Assembly: GCA_036501485.1 (NCBI GenBank)
Contig: DASYAG010000120.1
Span: 1-64,000, forward strand
Length of the DNA: 64,000 nt
Reading direction: 5' to 3'
Source of the DNA: PALSA-607 sp036501485
GTDB taxonomy: Bacteria; Actinomycetota; Actinomycetes; Acidothermales; Acidothermaceae
Positions 8,558-17,314 of this stretch are shown here, piece after piece (within the stretch, counting starts at the first letter, position 1; the number at the start of each line of letters is the position of its first letter). A model generated the notes under the pieces. It worked only from the letters and a program-made list of their open reading frames with translations. It was not told the origin of the DNA and did no database searches. The translations under genes were made by a program, and so were the position numbers.

Positions 8558-9430
8558 TTAATAGCGACTGGCCCATGCTTCGAGGAAGCCTTGCCTACCC
8601 TCTGCCACCCAGTCCTTAGGGCTGCGCTTCCAAATCGAGTCCGGTAACGAAAGGTGTGAGAAGACCTCGAGGTCATAGATCCCGTCGTAGCCGCCTCGCT
8701 TCAGCGCCCCGAAGATCGCAGGAAGGTCTATCACGCCTTGGCCGGGCAGTACGCGATCCATCGGCATCCGGGTGGGCTCGCGGTAATCAGAGAGTTGGAC
8801 GTCAACGAACTCTCGGGCGTACTCCTCGGTCAAGGCGATGACGTCTGGGGTTCGCCACATGTGCCATACGTCGTACACAATCTTGATGTCCTTGCCGACC
8901 TCCTCGATGAGCTCGAAGGTCTCAGGTAGGCTAGTGATGATCGACCACGTTTGTCGATGCTCGAGCCGCATCGGCTCGAGCGCCAACGGGATGGCATGTT
9001 GCGCCGCGATGTCAGCTATCGTGCGCAAGCCATCAACGACGATCGAACGTGCCGAGCGTTCGTCGAGGTCACCGGCGGGGCCGGTGACGATCAGTATCGC
9101 GGTCGGATGAAGCTTTGCGAGGACGTCAATACCGGCGCAGATGTCCTCCACACGATCGGCAGGATCATGTCGTTTGCCCTGGATGATCGGGCTCGGCAAT
9201 ATCGACAGCGTGCTTGGAGTGCAGACGCCCGGTGAGACTCCGGCTGTTTCGAGCCGCTGTGATACGAGTGCGACGTCATCGCCTTCGATCTTGCGCTCAT
9301 CGATACCGAGCCAAGAGATCTGCAGGGCACTGCATAAATCGATGTCCTCGTCCAATGTGGTGCTCTGCAGGGCAAGTTCACACACCGAAAACTTCGGTAC
9401 GACAACACCGGCCGACTCGATGCTCGTCAC
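8558..9430 (-). CDS. Sugar phosphate isomerase/epimerase-type TIM barrel (AP_endonuc_2 family)
   Basis: A 290-residue xylose-isomerase-like TIM barrel. Candidate metal ligands are the Glu of LALEPMRLE, the Asp/His of VYDVWHMW, the Asp of FVDVQLSDY and the Glu of YDLEVFSH. It starts with GTG and overlaps the SDR stop by four bases (9427-9430), so translation is coupled. This family includes hydroxypyruvate isomerase, tagatose epimerase, inosose dehydratase and aldolase-like members, often next to LacI/ROK regulators and sugar-type ABC transporters, as here. Exact reaction unknown. Confidence 0.85.
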   Translation of the reverse strand: MTSIESAGVVVPKFSVCELALQSTTLDEDIDLCSALQISWLGIDERKIEGDDVALVSQRLETAGVSPGVCTPSTLSILPSPIIQGKRHDPADRVEDICAGIDVLAKLHPTAILIVTGPAGDLDERSARSIVVDGLRTIADIAAQHAIPLALEPMRLEHRQTWSIITSLPETFELIEEVGKDIKIVYDVWHMWRTPDVIALTEEYAREFVDVQLSDYREPTRMPMDRVLPGQGVIDLPAIFGALKRGGYDGIYDLEVFSHLSLPDSIWKRSPKDWVAEGRQGFLEAWASRY

Positions 9431-10167
9431 AAACGCACCAATCCGCCGTCGACCATGAAGGTCTGCCCTGTCATGAACGATGAGTCGTCAGACGCAAGGA
9501 AAGAGATCACACCGACGAGGTCGGCCGGCACCGGAACCCGCGGGATCGCTTGTCTCTTGGCCAGGGCTTGAAATAGCTCCTCCGTCGCATTGACGGAGGA
9601 GGCCTCGGTGCGGGTGAGTCCCGGAGCCAGGGCATTGACGGTGACGCCGTAGGCGCCGTACTCGGTCGCGAGCGCACGTGTGAGGCCGATCACGCCTGCC
9701 TTTGCGGCAATGTACGCACTGTAGTTCGGCGAGTTGATCCAGAACGTGCGCGAGGAGATGTTGACCACTCTGCCGAATCCTCGCGAAGCCATCGGCGGTA
9801 CGAACTGCTTACACGTGAGAAACATCGAGGTGAGATTCACCCGCAGAACCTGCTCCCACATCTCGAAGGAGGTGTCTTCGAAGGAAATCAGAGGGAAGGT
9901 TCCGGCACAGTTCACCAGGACGTCGACCTGACCATGATCGGCCTCCACGGCGACGCGCAACGCGGTTACGCTGTCCGGATCCCCCACGTCACACGCGTAG
10001 CTAGTTGCGGTACCGCCGGACTGGCGAATGCTCCGCACGGCATCGGTGGAGTCCTTGAGATCGGCTATTGCCAGGGCGAGTCCATCGCTGCCCAGCCGCT
10101 CAGCGAAAGCGCGGCCGATACCCGACGCGCCGCCCGTCACCAGAGCAACCCGTGGGGCAATCGGCAT
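9427..10167 (-). CDS. SDR family NAD(P)-dependent oxidoreductase
   Basis: A classical short-chain dehydrogenase of 246 residues. TGGASGIG (11-18) binds the cofactor, and the catalytic set is Asn111, Ser139, Tyr152 and Lys156 (YSAYIAAK). Asp36 after the second strand suggests NAD rather than NADP. The ATG is preceded by GAAGG with a seven-base spacer. It is the first gene of the operon 10167-6092 and its promoter region carries a perfect LacI-type operator 72 bases upstream. It would oxidise a hydroxyl group in the pathway of the island. Confidence 0.92.
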   Translation of the reverse strand: MPIAPRVALVTGGASGIGRAFAERLGSDGLALAIADLKDSTDAVRSIRQSGGTATSYACDVGDPDSVTALRVAVEADHGQVDVLVNCAGTFPLISFEDTSFEMWEQVLRVNLTSMFLTCKQFVPPMASRGFGRVVNISSRTFWINSPNYSAYIAAKAGVIGLTRALATEYGAYGVTVNALAPGLTRTEASSVNATEELFQALAKRQAIPRVPVPADLVGVISFLASDDSSFMTGQTFMVDGGLVRL

Positions 10168-10238
10168 TGCGTCACCTTCTTCGTCGGGTGAGAATCGAGC
10201 GTCTCATCAGATCGGCCGGTGCGGTACCGACGGGGTTA

Positions 10239-10285
10239 TGCGATCGATCGCATCACACTTTGCCCTTCCCCTCCGTCGAAGTCAA
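10239..10285 (-). promoter_or_regulatory. Promoter with LacI-type operator for the SDR operon
   Basis: On the minus strand TTGACT (10280-10285), a 17-base spacer and CAAAGT (10257-10262) precede the perfect palindrome TGCGATCGATCGCA (10239-10252) by four bases. The layout is the same as at 4471-4516. Confidence 0.75.
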
Positions 10286-10351
10286 CTGTCGACCAGAGGC
10301 TAAATGCTCAGCAGACGCGCGACAGCCTGAATCCCGTGCGCGCGAGATCGG

Positions 10352-12097
10352 CTAAGGACCTACGACAGGCACCAGGAGTGACGCGGGCATGTCGGGCCCC
10401 GAGTACAACGTGACCTCGTTATCGAAGATCGCGGTCGGTCGGTCCTGAGGGTGCTCATGCAGGAACGGCCCGCTTCCCCGGTACTGCCGAGATTCCACGC
10501 CATGGTCGAAGTCTCGGCCTAGAACTGTTAACGCAAGCTGGTATCCGGGCGGAAGCACGATGCAGGTCGACCAGATCTCGACGTCCACCTGGTAGATCTC
10601 ACCGACTACAAGAGGCTCCGCTGATTTGTGCGAGTGGAAGGGGAGCCACGGCGTGCTCCTTGCTGGATCGATTGCTCGGTGCGAGGCACGTAACCACCCT
10701 TGAGACAAAGGCGTCCTGGGGTCGTTAGCGCCTTGGAATAACACCTCCGCGCCGTCTGGTCCAAAGGCACGAAGGACGAGGAAGAGATCCGCATCGCGTG
10801 TCGACGATGAAACCCACAACCTCGCCGACAGAGCGCCGGTGATTTCCGTCTGCTCCTTAAAGGGCGCGGACCAGAAGGTGATACCAGTACCGAGAGCGTG
10901 GTACGTGCGCTCAGCCGTTTCGGCTGGGATATCTGCACCGAGCGTCTCGGTCGCGACGTCGAGGTATACGGTGCGCCATTGCGTGCGCGCGAGTGGCCAT
11001 TCTTGCTCTGCACGAAGAGTGGTGGTGCCGTCGGGGTGGCGGATGTGTAACGACACGCGCGGTTGATCGCTCCAATCCCCAGTCCCCTTCAGGAAATAGT
11101 CGAAGAAGCGACGCTGGAGTTCTTGACCGTGGTTGCTGTAGAAGGCGCCCCAGTGGGTACCGCCGTGGACCTCGAGCCATTTCTGTTTAGATCCCGCGGC
11201 AATCCACGCCAGCAGATTGCCGCGCTGATGTTGACCCAGGCCGCCCCAGTTCCCGGCCGAGAGCAGCGGCACGTCGATCTCTTCGACAGGCGCGGAGTGC
11301 TCGGCATGCCATTCGTCATCGAACGGGTGCGCAAGGATCAACGCCGGGAGATCTTCGCGGTGCGCACGGAGCTCCACGTCGTCAAGGTCGTTGTCGCCAG
11401 CCGCGAGCAGCCCCGTCACCGGATTGCGAAAGCCGCGAGAACCGACCCCGTGCTGGATGGTGTCCATCCGCGCGTACCAGTCAGGAAGAAAGGCGTTGTG
11501 TATGCCGCCGTGGTGCGTCTGATCTCGGTAATAGTCATTCGCGCCCTCCCACGGACAGATCGCCGCGAGATGTGGCGGCCGGAGAGCCGCCACCTGCCAC
11601 TGGTTCTTCGCGAAGTAGGAGATGCCGGCGAGTCCAACCTTGCCGTTCGACCATGGCTGAACGCCAGCCCATTCGATGCAGTCGTAAAAGTCACGAACCT
11701 CGCGAGGCCCCCATACGTCGAGGTAGCCCGGCGACCGACCCGCACCGCGGGAATCGACCCGCACGAGTGCGTACCCGTGCGGCACCCAATGTTCTGGGTC
11801 GAGCAGCTCCCACGCCGTGAACTGGCCGGAACTTCCCTCCAGCGCCTCCGGATACTGGGCCAGGAGGCCCTTCCACTGTGCAGGGTAGCCCGCCTCGAAG
11901 ACTTGGCCCTTGGCGTAGGGACCGTGACTAAGTATCACCGGGAACTCGCCCGGCTCATCGGGTCGATATACGTCGGCACGGAGAACGAGCCCGTCGTCCA
12001 TCACAACCGGCACGTCCCAGTCGATACGCATGCCGTCGCGCACGTCAGACGCAAGTGCGTCGGACGCAGGTCTACTGGAGCTCACGCTACCTCGCAT
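10352..12097 (-). CDS. CocE/NonD family hydrolase (X-Pro dipeptidyl-peptidase S15 type)
   Basis: A 581-residue alpha/beta hydrolase with a C-terminal jelly-roll, the architecture of cocaine esterase, glutaryl-7-ACA acylase and S15 peptidases. The nucleophile is the Ser of GLAGISYFA (about residue 169); the acid is probably the Asp of HPFDDEWH and the base the His of HGGTHWG (about 335). The C-terminal domain starts near GDWSDQPRVSLHIRH. No signal peptide is seen, so it should act in the cytoplasm on an amide or ester. It lies 56 bases downstream of the 6PGDH-like gene and is probably cotranscribed from the operator promoter at 13123. The ribosome site is weak and the exact start is uncertain (12097, or nearby GTG/ATG). 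Confidence 0.88.
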   Translation of the reverse strand: MRGSVSSSRPASDALASDVRDGMRIDWDVPVVMDDGLVLRADVYRPDEPGEFPVILSHGPYAKGQVFEAGYPAQWKGLLAQYPEALEGSSGQFTAWELLDPEHWVPHGYALVRVDSRGAGRSPGYLDVWGPREVRDFYDCIEWAGVQPWSNGKVGLAGISYFAKNQWQVAALRPPHLAAICPWEGANDYYRDQTHHGGIHNAFLPDWYARMDTIQHGVGSRGFRNPVTGLLAAGDNDLDDVELRAHREDLPALILAHPFDDEWHAEHSAPVEEIDVPLLSAGNWGGLGQHQRGNLLAWIAAGSKQKWLEVHGGTHWGAFYSNHGQELQRRFFDYFLKGTGDWSDQPRVSLHIRHPDGTTTLRAEQEWPLARTQWRTVYLDVATETLGADIPAETAERTYHALGTGITFWSAPFKEQTEITGALSARLWVSSSTRDADLFLVLRAFGPDGAEVLFQGANDPRTPLSQGWLRASHRAIDPARSTPWLPFHSHKSAEPLVVGEIYQVDVEIWSTCIVLPPGYQLALTVLGRDFDHGVESRQYRGSGPFLHEHPQDRPTAIFDNEVTLYSGPDMPASLLVPVVGP

Positions 12098-12153
12098 TCT
12101 CGCATCACATGTTCATGGCAGGGATGCGCGTCAACCGCCCGGGATGTCGTGGA

Positions 12154-13101
12154 CTACTCCTCCGCGCCACTCAAACCGTCGTCGACGTGGGCGTCTTCAG
12201 CGGTTAGCGTCAGGTTGGACCTCCGCGCCTGCTCGAGAATCAACGTCGCGAAATCCTCGGTGCGATAACCAGCACCCACGGCAGAAGCCACCACCGCGGC
12301 GGCCGCGGCGGCCACCGGCATAGGAGCCTCCAGTTGCCGAGCAGCGGCCATGCCCAAGTCGAAGTCCTTGAGCAACAGTGGCAGCGTGAACGTGGGGGTG
12401 AAGTCGAGATTTACGAACGCGCGGCTCTTATATCGCGAGAACGTCGAGCCCATGACTGAGTTGTTCAGGAACTCGAGGAGGGCCGCCCGGGTCACTCCAC
12501 CCTTCTCGGCGAGCACAATAATTTCTGTCAGCGACTGAGCCACGACGCCAAGGAACACGTTATGGCAGATCTTGACGAGCCTGGCTACCTCGCCAGAACC
12601 CACGTAGGTGACGCCGCGGCCGAAAGTATTGAGCAATGCTTCCGCCTGCTCGAAAGTTTCGACTGGGCCGGAGACAGCCATGGTGAGCAGTCCCGCTTTC
12701 ACCACGCCGGGATTGCCGCTTACGGGTGCGGCGAGGAAGTCGCAGCCGACTTCGCTCGCCGCACGCCTGACCTCGGCGGACGCGGCAACGGAAACAGTCG
12801 AGCAGTCGACCAGAAGCGCGGGTGCGCGCGCCCCCGTAAGCACGCCGCCGGCCACCGTCGTTACGTCGATCAGGTCTGAAGAAGCCGAAACCATGGAGAA
12901 CACCACGTCGCGGTCGGCCAGCTCGATCGGTGAGTCGACGGCTTTGGCACCACGACTGATCAAGCTCGTAGCCTTGCTTTTGGTGCGGTTATAGACCGCC
13001 ACGTCCAGTCCAGCGTCGACCAGACGACCCGCCATCTGCAGGCCCATGCGGCCCGCGCCGATCCAGCCGACCGTAGGTCGGTCGATCGATTGGTAGCCCA
13101 T
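12154..13101 (-). CDS. 3-hydroxyisobutyrate dehydrogenase-like NAD(P) oxidoreductase
   Basis: A 315-residue beta-hydroxyacid dehydrogenase. It has the Rossmann motif GWIGAGRMG near the N-terminus, the substrate-binding motif DCSTVS, APVSGNPGVVKAG in the middle and the catalytic Lys of RLVKICHN. Family members oxidise beta-hydroxyacids such as 3-hydroxyisobutyrate, tartronate semialdehyde or 6-phosphogluconate. I chose ATG 13101 (GGAAGG and GGGG upstream) over the GTG at 13137, which lies in the operator. The operator 13123-13136 ends 22 bases before the start. Probably cotranscribed with the CocE-type hydrolase. Confidence 0.9.
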   Translation of the reverse strand: MGYQSIDRPTVGWIGAGRMGLQMAGRLVDAGLDVAVYNRTKSKATSLISRGAKAVDSPIELADRDVVFSMVSASSDLIDVTTVAGGVLTGARAPALLVDCSTVSVAASAEVRRAASEVGCDFLAAPVSGNPGVVKAGLLTMAVSGPVETFEQAEALLNTFGRGVTYVGSGEVARLVKICHNVFLGVVAQSLTEIIVLAEKGGVTRAALLEFLNNSVMGSTFSRYKSRAFVNLDFTPTFTLPLLLKDFDLGMAAARQLEAPMPVAAAAAAVVASAVGAGYRTEDFATLILEQARRSNLTLTAEDAHVDDGLSGAEE

Positions 13102-13122
13102 CTCGTCCCCGCCTTCCTCGAC

Positions 13123-13168
13123 TGCGATCGATCGCACGATCGTTCACTACCGCTCGCCTCGGCGTCAA
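13123..13168 (-). promoter_or_regulatory. Promoter with LacI-type operator for the dehydrogenase/CocE operon
   Basis: On the minus strand TTGACG (13163-13168), an 18-base spacer and AACGAT (13139-13144) are followed by the perfect palindrome TGCGATCGATCGCA (13123-13136). It lies between this operon and the divergent lacI-type gene, so it could also affect the regulator's own expression. Confidence 0.72.
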
Positions 13169-13302
13169 GCCCTCGGCCTAGGACAGTCCTGCTGACATCG
13201 CAGACCCGCTATGCGCAAGTCTGCAAGATCTACGCGGACGTAGAGCGGAACGGCGTCTAACAGAGATGGCATGGCTACTCGGTTCGGCATTACGATCCAG
13301 AC

Positions 13303-14397
13303 GTGCCGAAGCGACCAACGATCTCCGACGTGGCAGTTCTAGCGCAGGTACACCGCGCAACCGCTGCGCGCGCGTTGAGTCCCGCCACCAGAGACATGGT
13401 CGCTGCCGAGACCGTTGCTCGAGTGGTCGATGCCGCCAGGCACTTGGGCTACACCACAAATGCGATGGCCCGCGGACTCCGGACGAATCGAACGTTTACT
13501 ATCGGCGTGATCATCCCCGACCTGATCAACCCCGTCTTTCCACCGATAATCCGCGGGCTCCAAGACGCGCTTCTCGGTCGCGGCTACAGCGTCCTGATCG
13601 CTGACACGGACAACGATGTTGAGAAGGAAGATAGCTACTTCAGGGCGCTGGTTGCGAGAAACGTGGACGGCCTCGTCATTGCCACCGCACGAAGCACCGA
13701 CACGGTGGTCGACAATGCACGCGAGCTTGGCTTTCCCGTCGTCCTCGTGAACCGCACGAACGGCGACGGGAGATTCCCGCTCGCTGCCGGCAACGACCGC
13801 GATGGCATTAACGCCGCAGTCACGCACCTTAGCAACCTCGGCCATCGATACATCGGTCATCTGGCTGGTCCTGAGGGAGTGTCTACGGCGGCGGTGCGGC
13901 TATCCGCTTTCAGAGAAGCGATCGCAGCCAGGTCGCTGCCATCTGAAATCTCGAGAATCGTTATATGCGAGGGCTTCTCCGACCGAGGCGGCACGATCGC
14001 AGCAAATAAACTGCTCGACGACCACCCTGAGACAACCGCAATCATCGCTGGAAACGACCTGATCGCGCTTGGCGCACTTCGTGCGCTCTCAGCTCGCGGC
14101 CTTCGGTGTCCACACGACATCTCGGTCGTCGGATTCAACGACATGTATTTCGCCGATGCACTTTCACCGCCGCTCACGACGGTGCACGTCCCATATCAAA
14201 GCATGGGCACAGAGGCAGCACACCTCTTAATTGAGCGTCTGGAGAATCCCGACTCAATTGCCAAGTCGGTGCTCCTTCCTCTCCATTTAGTGGTGAGGGA
14301 TTCCACTGGCGCGGTCCGATCTAAGGCATCACGGTCCGCTCAGCGATCGCCCGATCCGTCGCGAGCGTCTCGAGCCGTCAGTAAGCGCCCTGCTTAG
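13303..14397 (+). CDS. LacI family transcriptional regulator of the catabolic island
   Basis: A 364-residue protein with an N-terminal LacI helix-turn-helix (TISDVAVLAQVHRATAARAL, residues 6-25), hinge helix (residues 45-60) and a periplasmic-binding-like effector domain (IGVIIPDLINPVF onwards). It starts with GTG; TACGAT at 13291-13296 lies six bases upstream and there is no ribosome site, so the mRNA is probably leaderless. The centre-symmetric CG of the palindrome at four nearby promoters is typical of LacI operators. The inference is that it represses the four promoters until an island metabolite binds. The tail after residue 330 is a Ser/Arg-rich extension. Confidence 0.92.
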   Translation: MPKRPTISDVAVLAQVHRATAARALSPATRDMVAAETVARVVDAARHLGYTTNAMARGLRTNRTFTIGVIIPDLINPVFPPIIRGLQDALLGRGYSVLIADTDNDVEKEDSYFRALVARNVDGLVIATARSTDTVVDNARELGFPVVLVNRTNGDGRFPLAAGNDRDGINAAVTHLSNLGHRYIGHLAGPEGVSTAAVRLSAFREAIAARSLPSEISRIVICEGFSDRGGTIAANKLLDDHPETTAIIAGNDLIALGALRALSARGLRCPHDISVVGFNDMYFADALSPPLTTVHVPYQSMGTEAAHLLIERLENPDSIAKSVLLPLHLVVRDSTGAVRSKASRSAQRSPDPSRASRAVSKRPA

Positions 14398-14442
14398 ACT
14401 TTGTCATACGTGCCCGCTGCTGACTGCACGAACGAAACGGCT

Positions 14443-15921
14443 TTACCAGGCGACGGCGACGTACTTCGGCTCGAGGTATTCCAGCATTCCCTGGTGGCCG
14501 CCTTCACGACCGATGCCGCTTTGCTTGGTGCCACCGAAGGGTGCGGCAGGGTCGGAAACGATGCCCTGGTTGAACCCGATCATGCCTGAGTCCAGCCGGT
14601 CCGCGACGCGCAGGCCGCGCTTGAAATCGCCGGTGTAGAGGTAGGAAACGAGGCCGTATTCGGTGTTGTTGGCGAGCTCGACAGCTTCGTCCTCGGTGTC
14701 GAAGACGACGATCGGCGCGACAGGTCCGAAGATCTCGTTCGTCAATACGTCCGAGTCCGGGCGGACGTCGGTGAGTACGGTGGGCGGGTAGAAGTAGCCG
14801 GTACCCGCTGCGGCAGAGCCACCGGTGAGCGCGCGGGCGCCACCCTCGATGGCGTCGGCGACCAGCTCACTAACCTTGTCCCGGCTGGCTGCGTTCACCA
14901 GCGGTCCGACCTGCGTTCCGTCGTCCAGGCCATGGCCAACGCGCAGGTCGGACATGGCAGCTGCCAGCCGCGATGCGAAGGCGTCGGCGATCCCGCGCTG
15001 CACGTAGAAGCGGTTCGCCGCGGTGCAGGCTTCGCCGCCGTTGCGCATCTTCGCGATCATGGCGCCGGCAATCGCGGCGTCGAGGTCGGCATCGTCGAAC
15101 ACCAGGAAGGGCGCGTTGCCGCCAAGCTCCATCGAACAGTTAACGATTGTCTCGGACGCCGTGGAAAGCAGGGCTCGCCCGACCTCGGTCGAGCCGGTGA
15201 ACGACAGCTTGCGCACCCTAGGATCAGCGAGCGCGGCCTTAGCGAACGTCGATGAGCGGCTGGACGCGACCACGTTCACGACACCCGCCGGCACTCCGGC
15301 GTCCTCGAGCACCTTCGCAATCAACAGCGCTGTCAGCGGAGTCTCCGATGCCGGCTTGCACACGACCGAGCAACCTGCGGCGAGCGCCGGTCCGATCTTG
15401 CGGGTCAGCATCGCGGCTGGGAAGTTCCACGGGGTAATAAGCAGCGCTACGCCGACTGGTTGGTGGGTGACCATGATCTTGTTGCTGCCACTGGGCGCGG
15501 TCATGATCTCGCCGACGTTGCGTACTGCTTCCTCGGCGTACCAGCGGAAGAACTCGGCGGCGTAAGCGACCTCGCCTCGCGCGTCGGGCAGGGCCTTGCC
15601 GTTCTCGAGCACGATCAGCCGCGCGAACTGGTCGGCGCGAGCGGTCATGATCTCGAACGCCTTGCGCAGGATTTCGGCGCGTGCACGTGGTGGGGTCGCT
15701 GACCACGCAGGCATCGCCGTCGCAGCCGCATCGACGGCCCTCAGCGCGTCGTCGATGGTGCCATTCGCGACAGACGTGAGCAGCCGCTCAGAGGCCGGGT
15801 CGTACACGTCGATAACGGAGGAGTCAGACGACGGACCCCATACACCGCCGATAAAGCAACCGGTCGGGACGCCGTCGAGCACGCCGCTCAGACCCCAGTC
15901 GGTAACGTCGATCGTGGTCAC
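14443..15921 (-). CDS. gabD: NAD(P)-dependent succinate-semialdehyde dehydrogenase-like aldehyde dehydrogenase
   Basis: A 492-residue aldehyde dehydrogenase of the GabD group. Visible motifs are the catalytic Glu in MELGGNAPF, the catalytic Cys in GGEACTAANRF and the cofactor loop FTGSTEVGR. Length and motif spacing fit succinate-semialdehyde or glutarate-semialdehyde dehydrogenase. It starts with GTG (GGAG ten bases upstream). It stands alone between the convergent lacI-type gene and the GntR/VOC operon. It could be the exit of either catabolic block, turning a semialdehyde into an acid; the gene symbol is by family only. Confidence 0.85.
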   Translation of the reverse strand: MTTIDVTDWGLSGVLDGVPTGCFIGGVWGPSSDSSVIDVYDPASERLLTSVANGTIDDALRAVDAAATAMPAWSATPPRARAEILRKAFEIMTARADQFARLIVLENGKALPDARGEVAYAAEFFRWYAEEAVRNVGEIMTAPSGSNKIMVTHQPVGVALLITPWNFPAAMLTRKIGPALAAGCSVVCKPASETPLTALLIAKVLEDAGVPAGVVNVVASSRSSTFAKAALADPRVRKLSFTGSTEVGRALLSTASETIVNCSMELGGNAPFLVFDDADLDAAIAGAMIAKMRNGGEACTAANRFYVQRGIADAFASRLAAAMSDLRVGHGLDDGTQVGPLVNAASRDKVSELVADAIEGGARALTGGSAAAGTGYFYPPTVLTDVRPDSDVLTNEIFGPVAPIVVFDTEDEAVELANNTEYGLVSYLYTGDFKRGLRVADRLDSGMIGFNQGIVSDPAAPFGGTKQSGIGREGGHQGMLEYLEPKYVAVAW

Positions 15922-16041
15922 TTGCTCTCATCTCCTATTTGTATTGGGGGAGTCGTGACATCCACACGCCGCCCTCAGATCAGAATTCGGACCGGTTCTC
16001 GAGCAGGAATAGGAAAGTTCCAAACCTCCAGTTCGCAACGC

Positions 16042-16719
16042 TCACTCAAGGCCGAGGAATACGTCGGGATGCCGGGCCAGCTCGATGCGGGTACGCCGGA
16101 TGTGGCCACGCAGGTAGCTTTCGGCATCGGTAGTGTCTCGACGAGCGATTGCGTCCAGCAGCAGACGATGCTCGGCGTTGATCACCCACTGACGGTCGGG
16201 CCCACTAAGCGCAACGAACGCTCGCCGGTAGTACTGCGTCGAGTTCCACAACCTGCGAACCATCGCCGAAAGCTGTTCGATGTCGCAGCCAGCGTACGTA
16301 AGCAGATGGAACTCGCGATCGAGTTCCAGGAACCTGCCGACATCGGCATGGTCCTCGATCTCAGCTTGCAGCTGCGTCAGCTTTGCCATGATGGCGTCGC
16401 TCAAGTGCGGAATGCTCTCGCTAAGCGCCAGCGGCTCGAGTCGTTCGCGCATCTGGTAGATGACGTCGACTTCGTGCATGCCTAGCCGCGGGACCCGCGC
16501 GCCCTTGTTGGTTTCGTTCTCGATAAGCCCTTCGGCCTCGAGCATTCTCAGGGCTTCGCGGACCGGCAGTCGGCTTGCGCCGAGCCGATGCGCAACGTCC
16601 TCTTGACGGACACGTTCACCGGGGCCTATGACGCCTCCGAGGATTGCCGCTCGAAGATGGTCGGCAACTCGCTGGCTGGCGGCCGCAACAACAACCTCGA
16701 CGGTTGGCGGTGACGTCAT
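16042..16719 (-). CDS. GntR family regulator with FCD domain
   Basis: A 225-residue protein with an N-terminal winged helix (SQRVADHLRAAILGGVI; ASRLPVREALRMLEAEGL) and a C-terminal all-helical FCD ligand domain. Metal-binding candidates of the FCD domain are Asp133 (LDREFH), His137, and the His residues of NAEHRLL and LRGHIRR. Its start overlaps the VOC stop by four bases (16716-16719). It is encoded on the strand opposite to the E1/E2 operon and probably binds the TGGATCCAA sites in the divergent promoter region, sensing a small organic acid. Confidence 0.9.
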   Translation of the reverse strand: MTSPPTVEVVVAAASQRVADHLRAAILGGVIGPGERVRQEDVAHRLGASRLPVREALRMLEAEGLIENETNKGARVPRLGMHEVDVIYQMRERLEPLALSESIPHLSDAIMAKLTQLQAEIEDHADVGRFLELDREFHLLTYAGCDIEQLSAMVRRLWNSTQYYRRAFVALSGPDRQWVINAEHRLLLDAIARRDTTDAESYLRGHIRRTRIELARHPDVFLGLE

Positions 16720-17219
16720 GAGCGTTGTGGCGCTTGTTGGCGATCAAATGCCTTGCCGTTGGGATAAGAAACTAACTCGAATTGCATCCCCCACGGGGCG
16801 CGGAAATAGACCCACCGCTGACCTTCGTGTGGGCCCTTGCTGGCCGTAGGCGCCCCGAGAACCTCGATGTTGTTCTCGCGCAACTTGCGGATCGCCGCGT
16901 CGAGGTCGTCGACGTAGAGCGCAATGTGGTGGCCGCCAATGTCGCTGTTGCGGGGGAGGACGTGTCGTTGGTCCGGCGCCGTGTACTGGAATACCTCGAT
17001 GATCACATCACCACCGCATCGAAAGAAGCGGTTCTCAAGGATCGTGGAGCGCGGATGCACACCGAGGTGCTCGGTCATCCAATTCCCATCGTCCTGGAAC
17101 GGTCCCAGCGAGTAGAGGTACTCGAATCCGAGCACATCAACGAGAAACCGCGTCGCCTCGTCCAAATCAGGAACTGTGCACCCGAAGTGGTCGATCCGTC
17201 GGACGCCAAGCGACCTCAC
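16716..17219 (-). CDS. VOC (glyoxalase/dioxygenase) superfamily protein
   Basis: A 167-residue protein with two beta-alpha-beta-beta-beta repeats. RRIDHFGCTVPDLDEATRF begins repeat 1; GGHHIALYVDDLDAAI begins repeat 2; metal-ligand candidates are His in IDHFG, His in GGHHIAL and Glu in MQFELVSY. The C-terminal phrase RAPWGMQFEL is typical of this family. I prefer GTG 17219 because GAGGGAAGAG lies about nine bases upstream; ATG 17240 abuts the operator and would be nearly leaderless. It is cotranscribed with the GntR gene. Function may be an isomerase, epimerase, lyase or dioxygenase; I cannot tell which. Confidence 0.8.
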   Translation of the reverse strand: MRSLGVRRIDHFGCTVPDLDEATRFLVDVLGFEYLYSLGPFQDDGNWMTEHLGVHPRSTILENRFFRCGGDVIIEVFQYTAPDQRHVLPRNSDIGGHHIALYVDDLDAAIRKLRENNIEVLGAPTASKGPHEGQRWVYFRAPWGMQFELVSYPNGKAFDRQQAPQRS

Positions 17220-17241
17220 CGGCCCACACTCTTCCCTCATA

Positions 17242-17251
17242 TTGGATCCAA
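17242..17251. promoter_or_regulatory. Operator 1 (TTGGATCCAA), probable GntR site
   Basis: Perfect 10-base palindrome. On the minus strand it starts at the end of a TAGACT -10 box (17251-17256) that has TTCGCA 17 bases further upstream, so protein bound here would block the VOC/GntR operon promoter. A second copy lies 73 bases away. Confidence 0.6.
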
Positions 17252-17314
17252 GTCTACGTGATGACTCGGGCCGTGCGAAAGCCTGTATGGAAAACTTCCT
17301 AGCCAAGCATGGAG

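Noticed and set aside
11063..12268. 401-codon open frame on the plus strand
   Set aside because: Antisense to the CocE-type hydrolase, which has clear catalytic motifs; no family resemblance in this frame.
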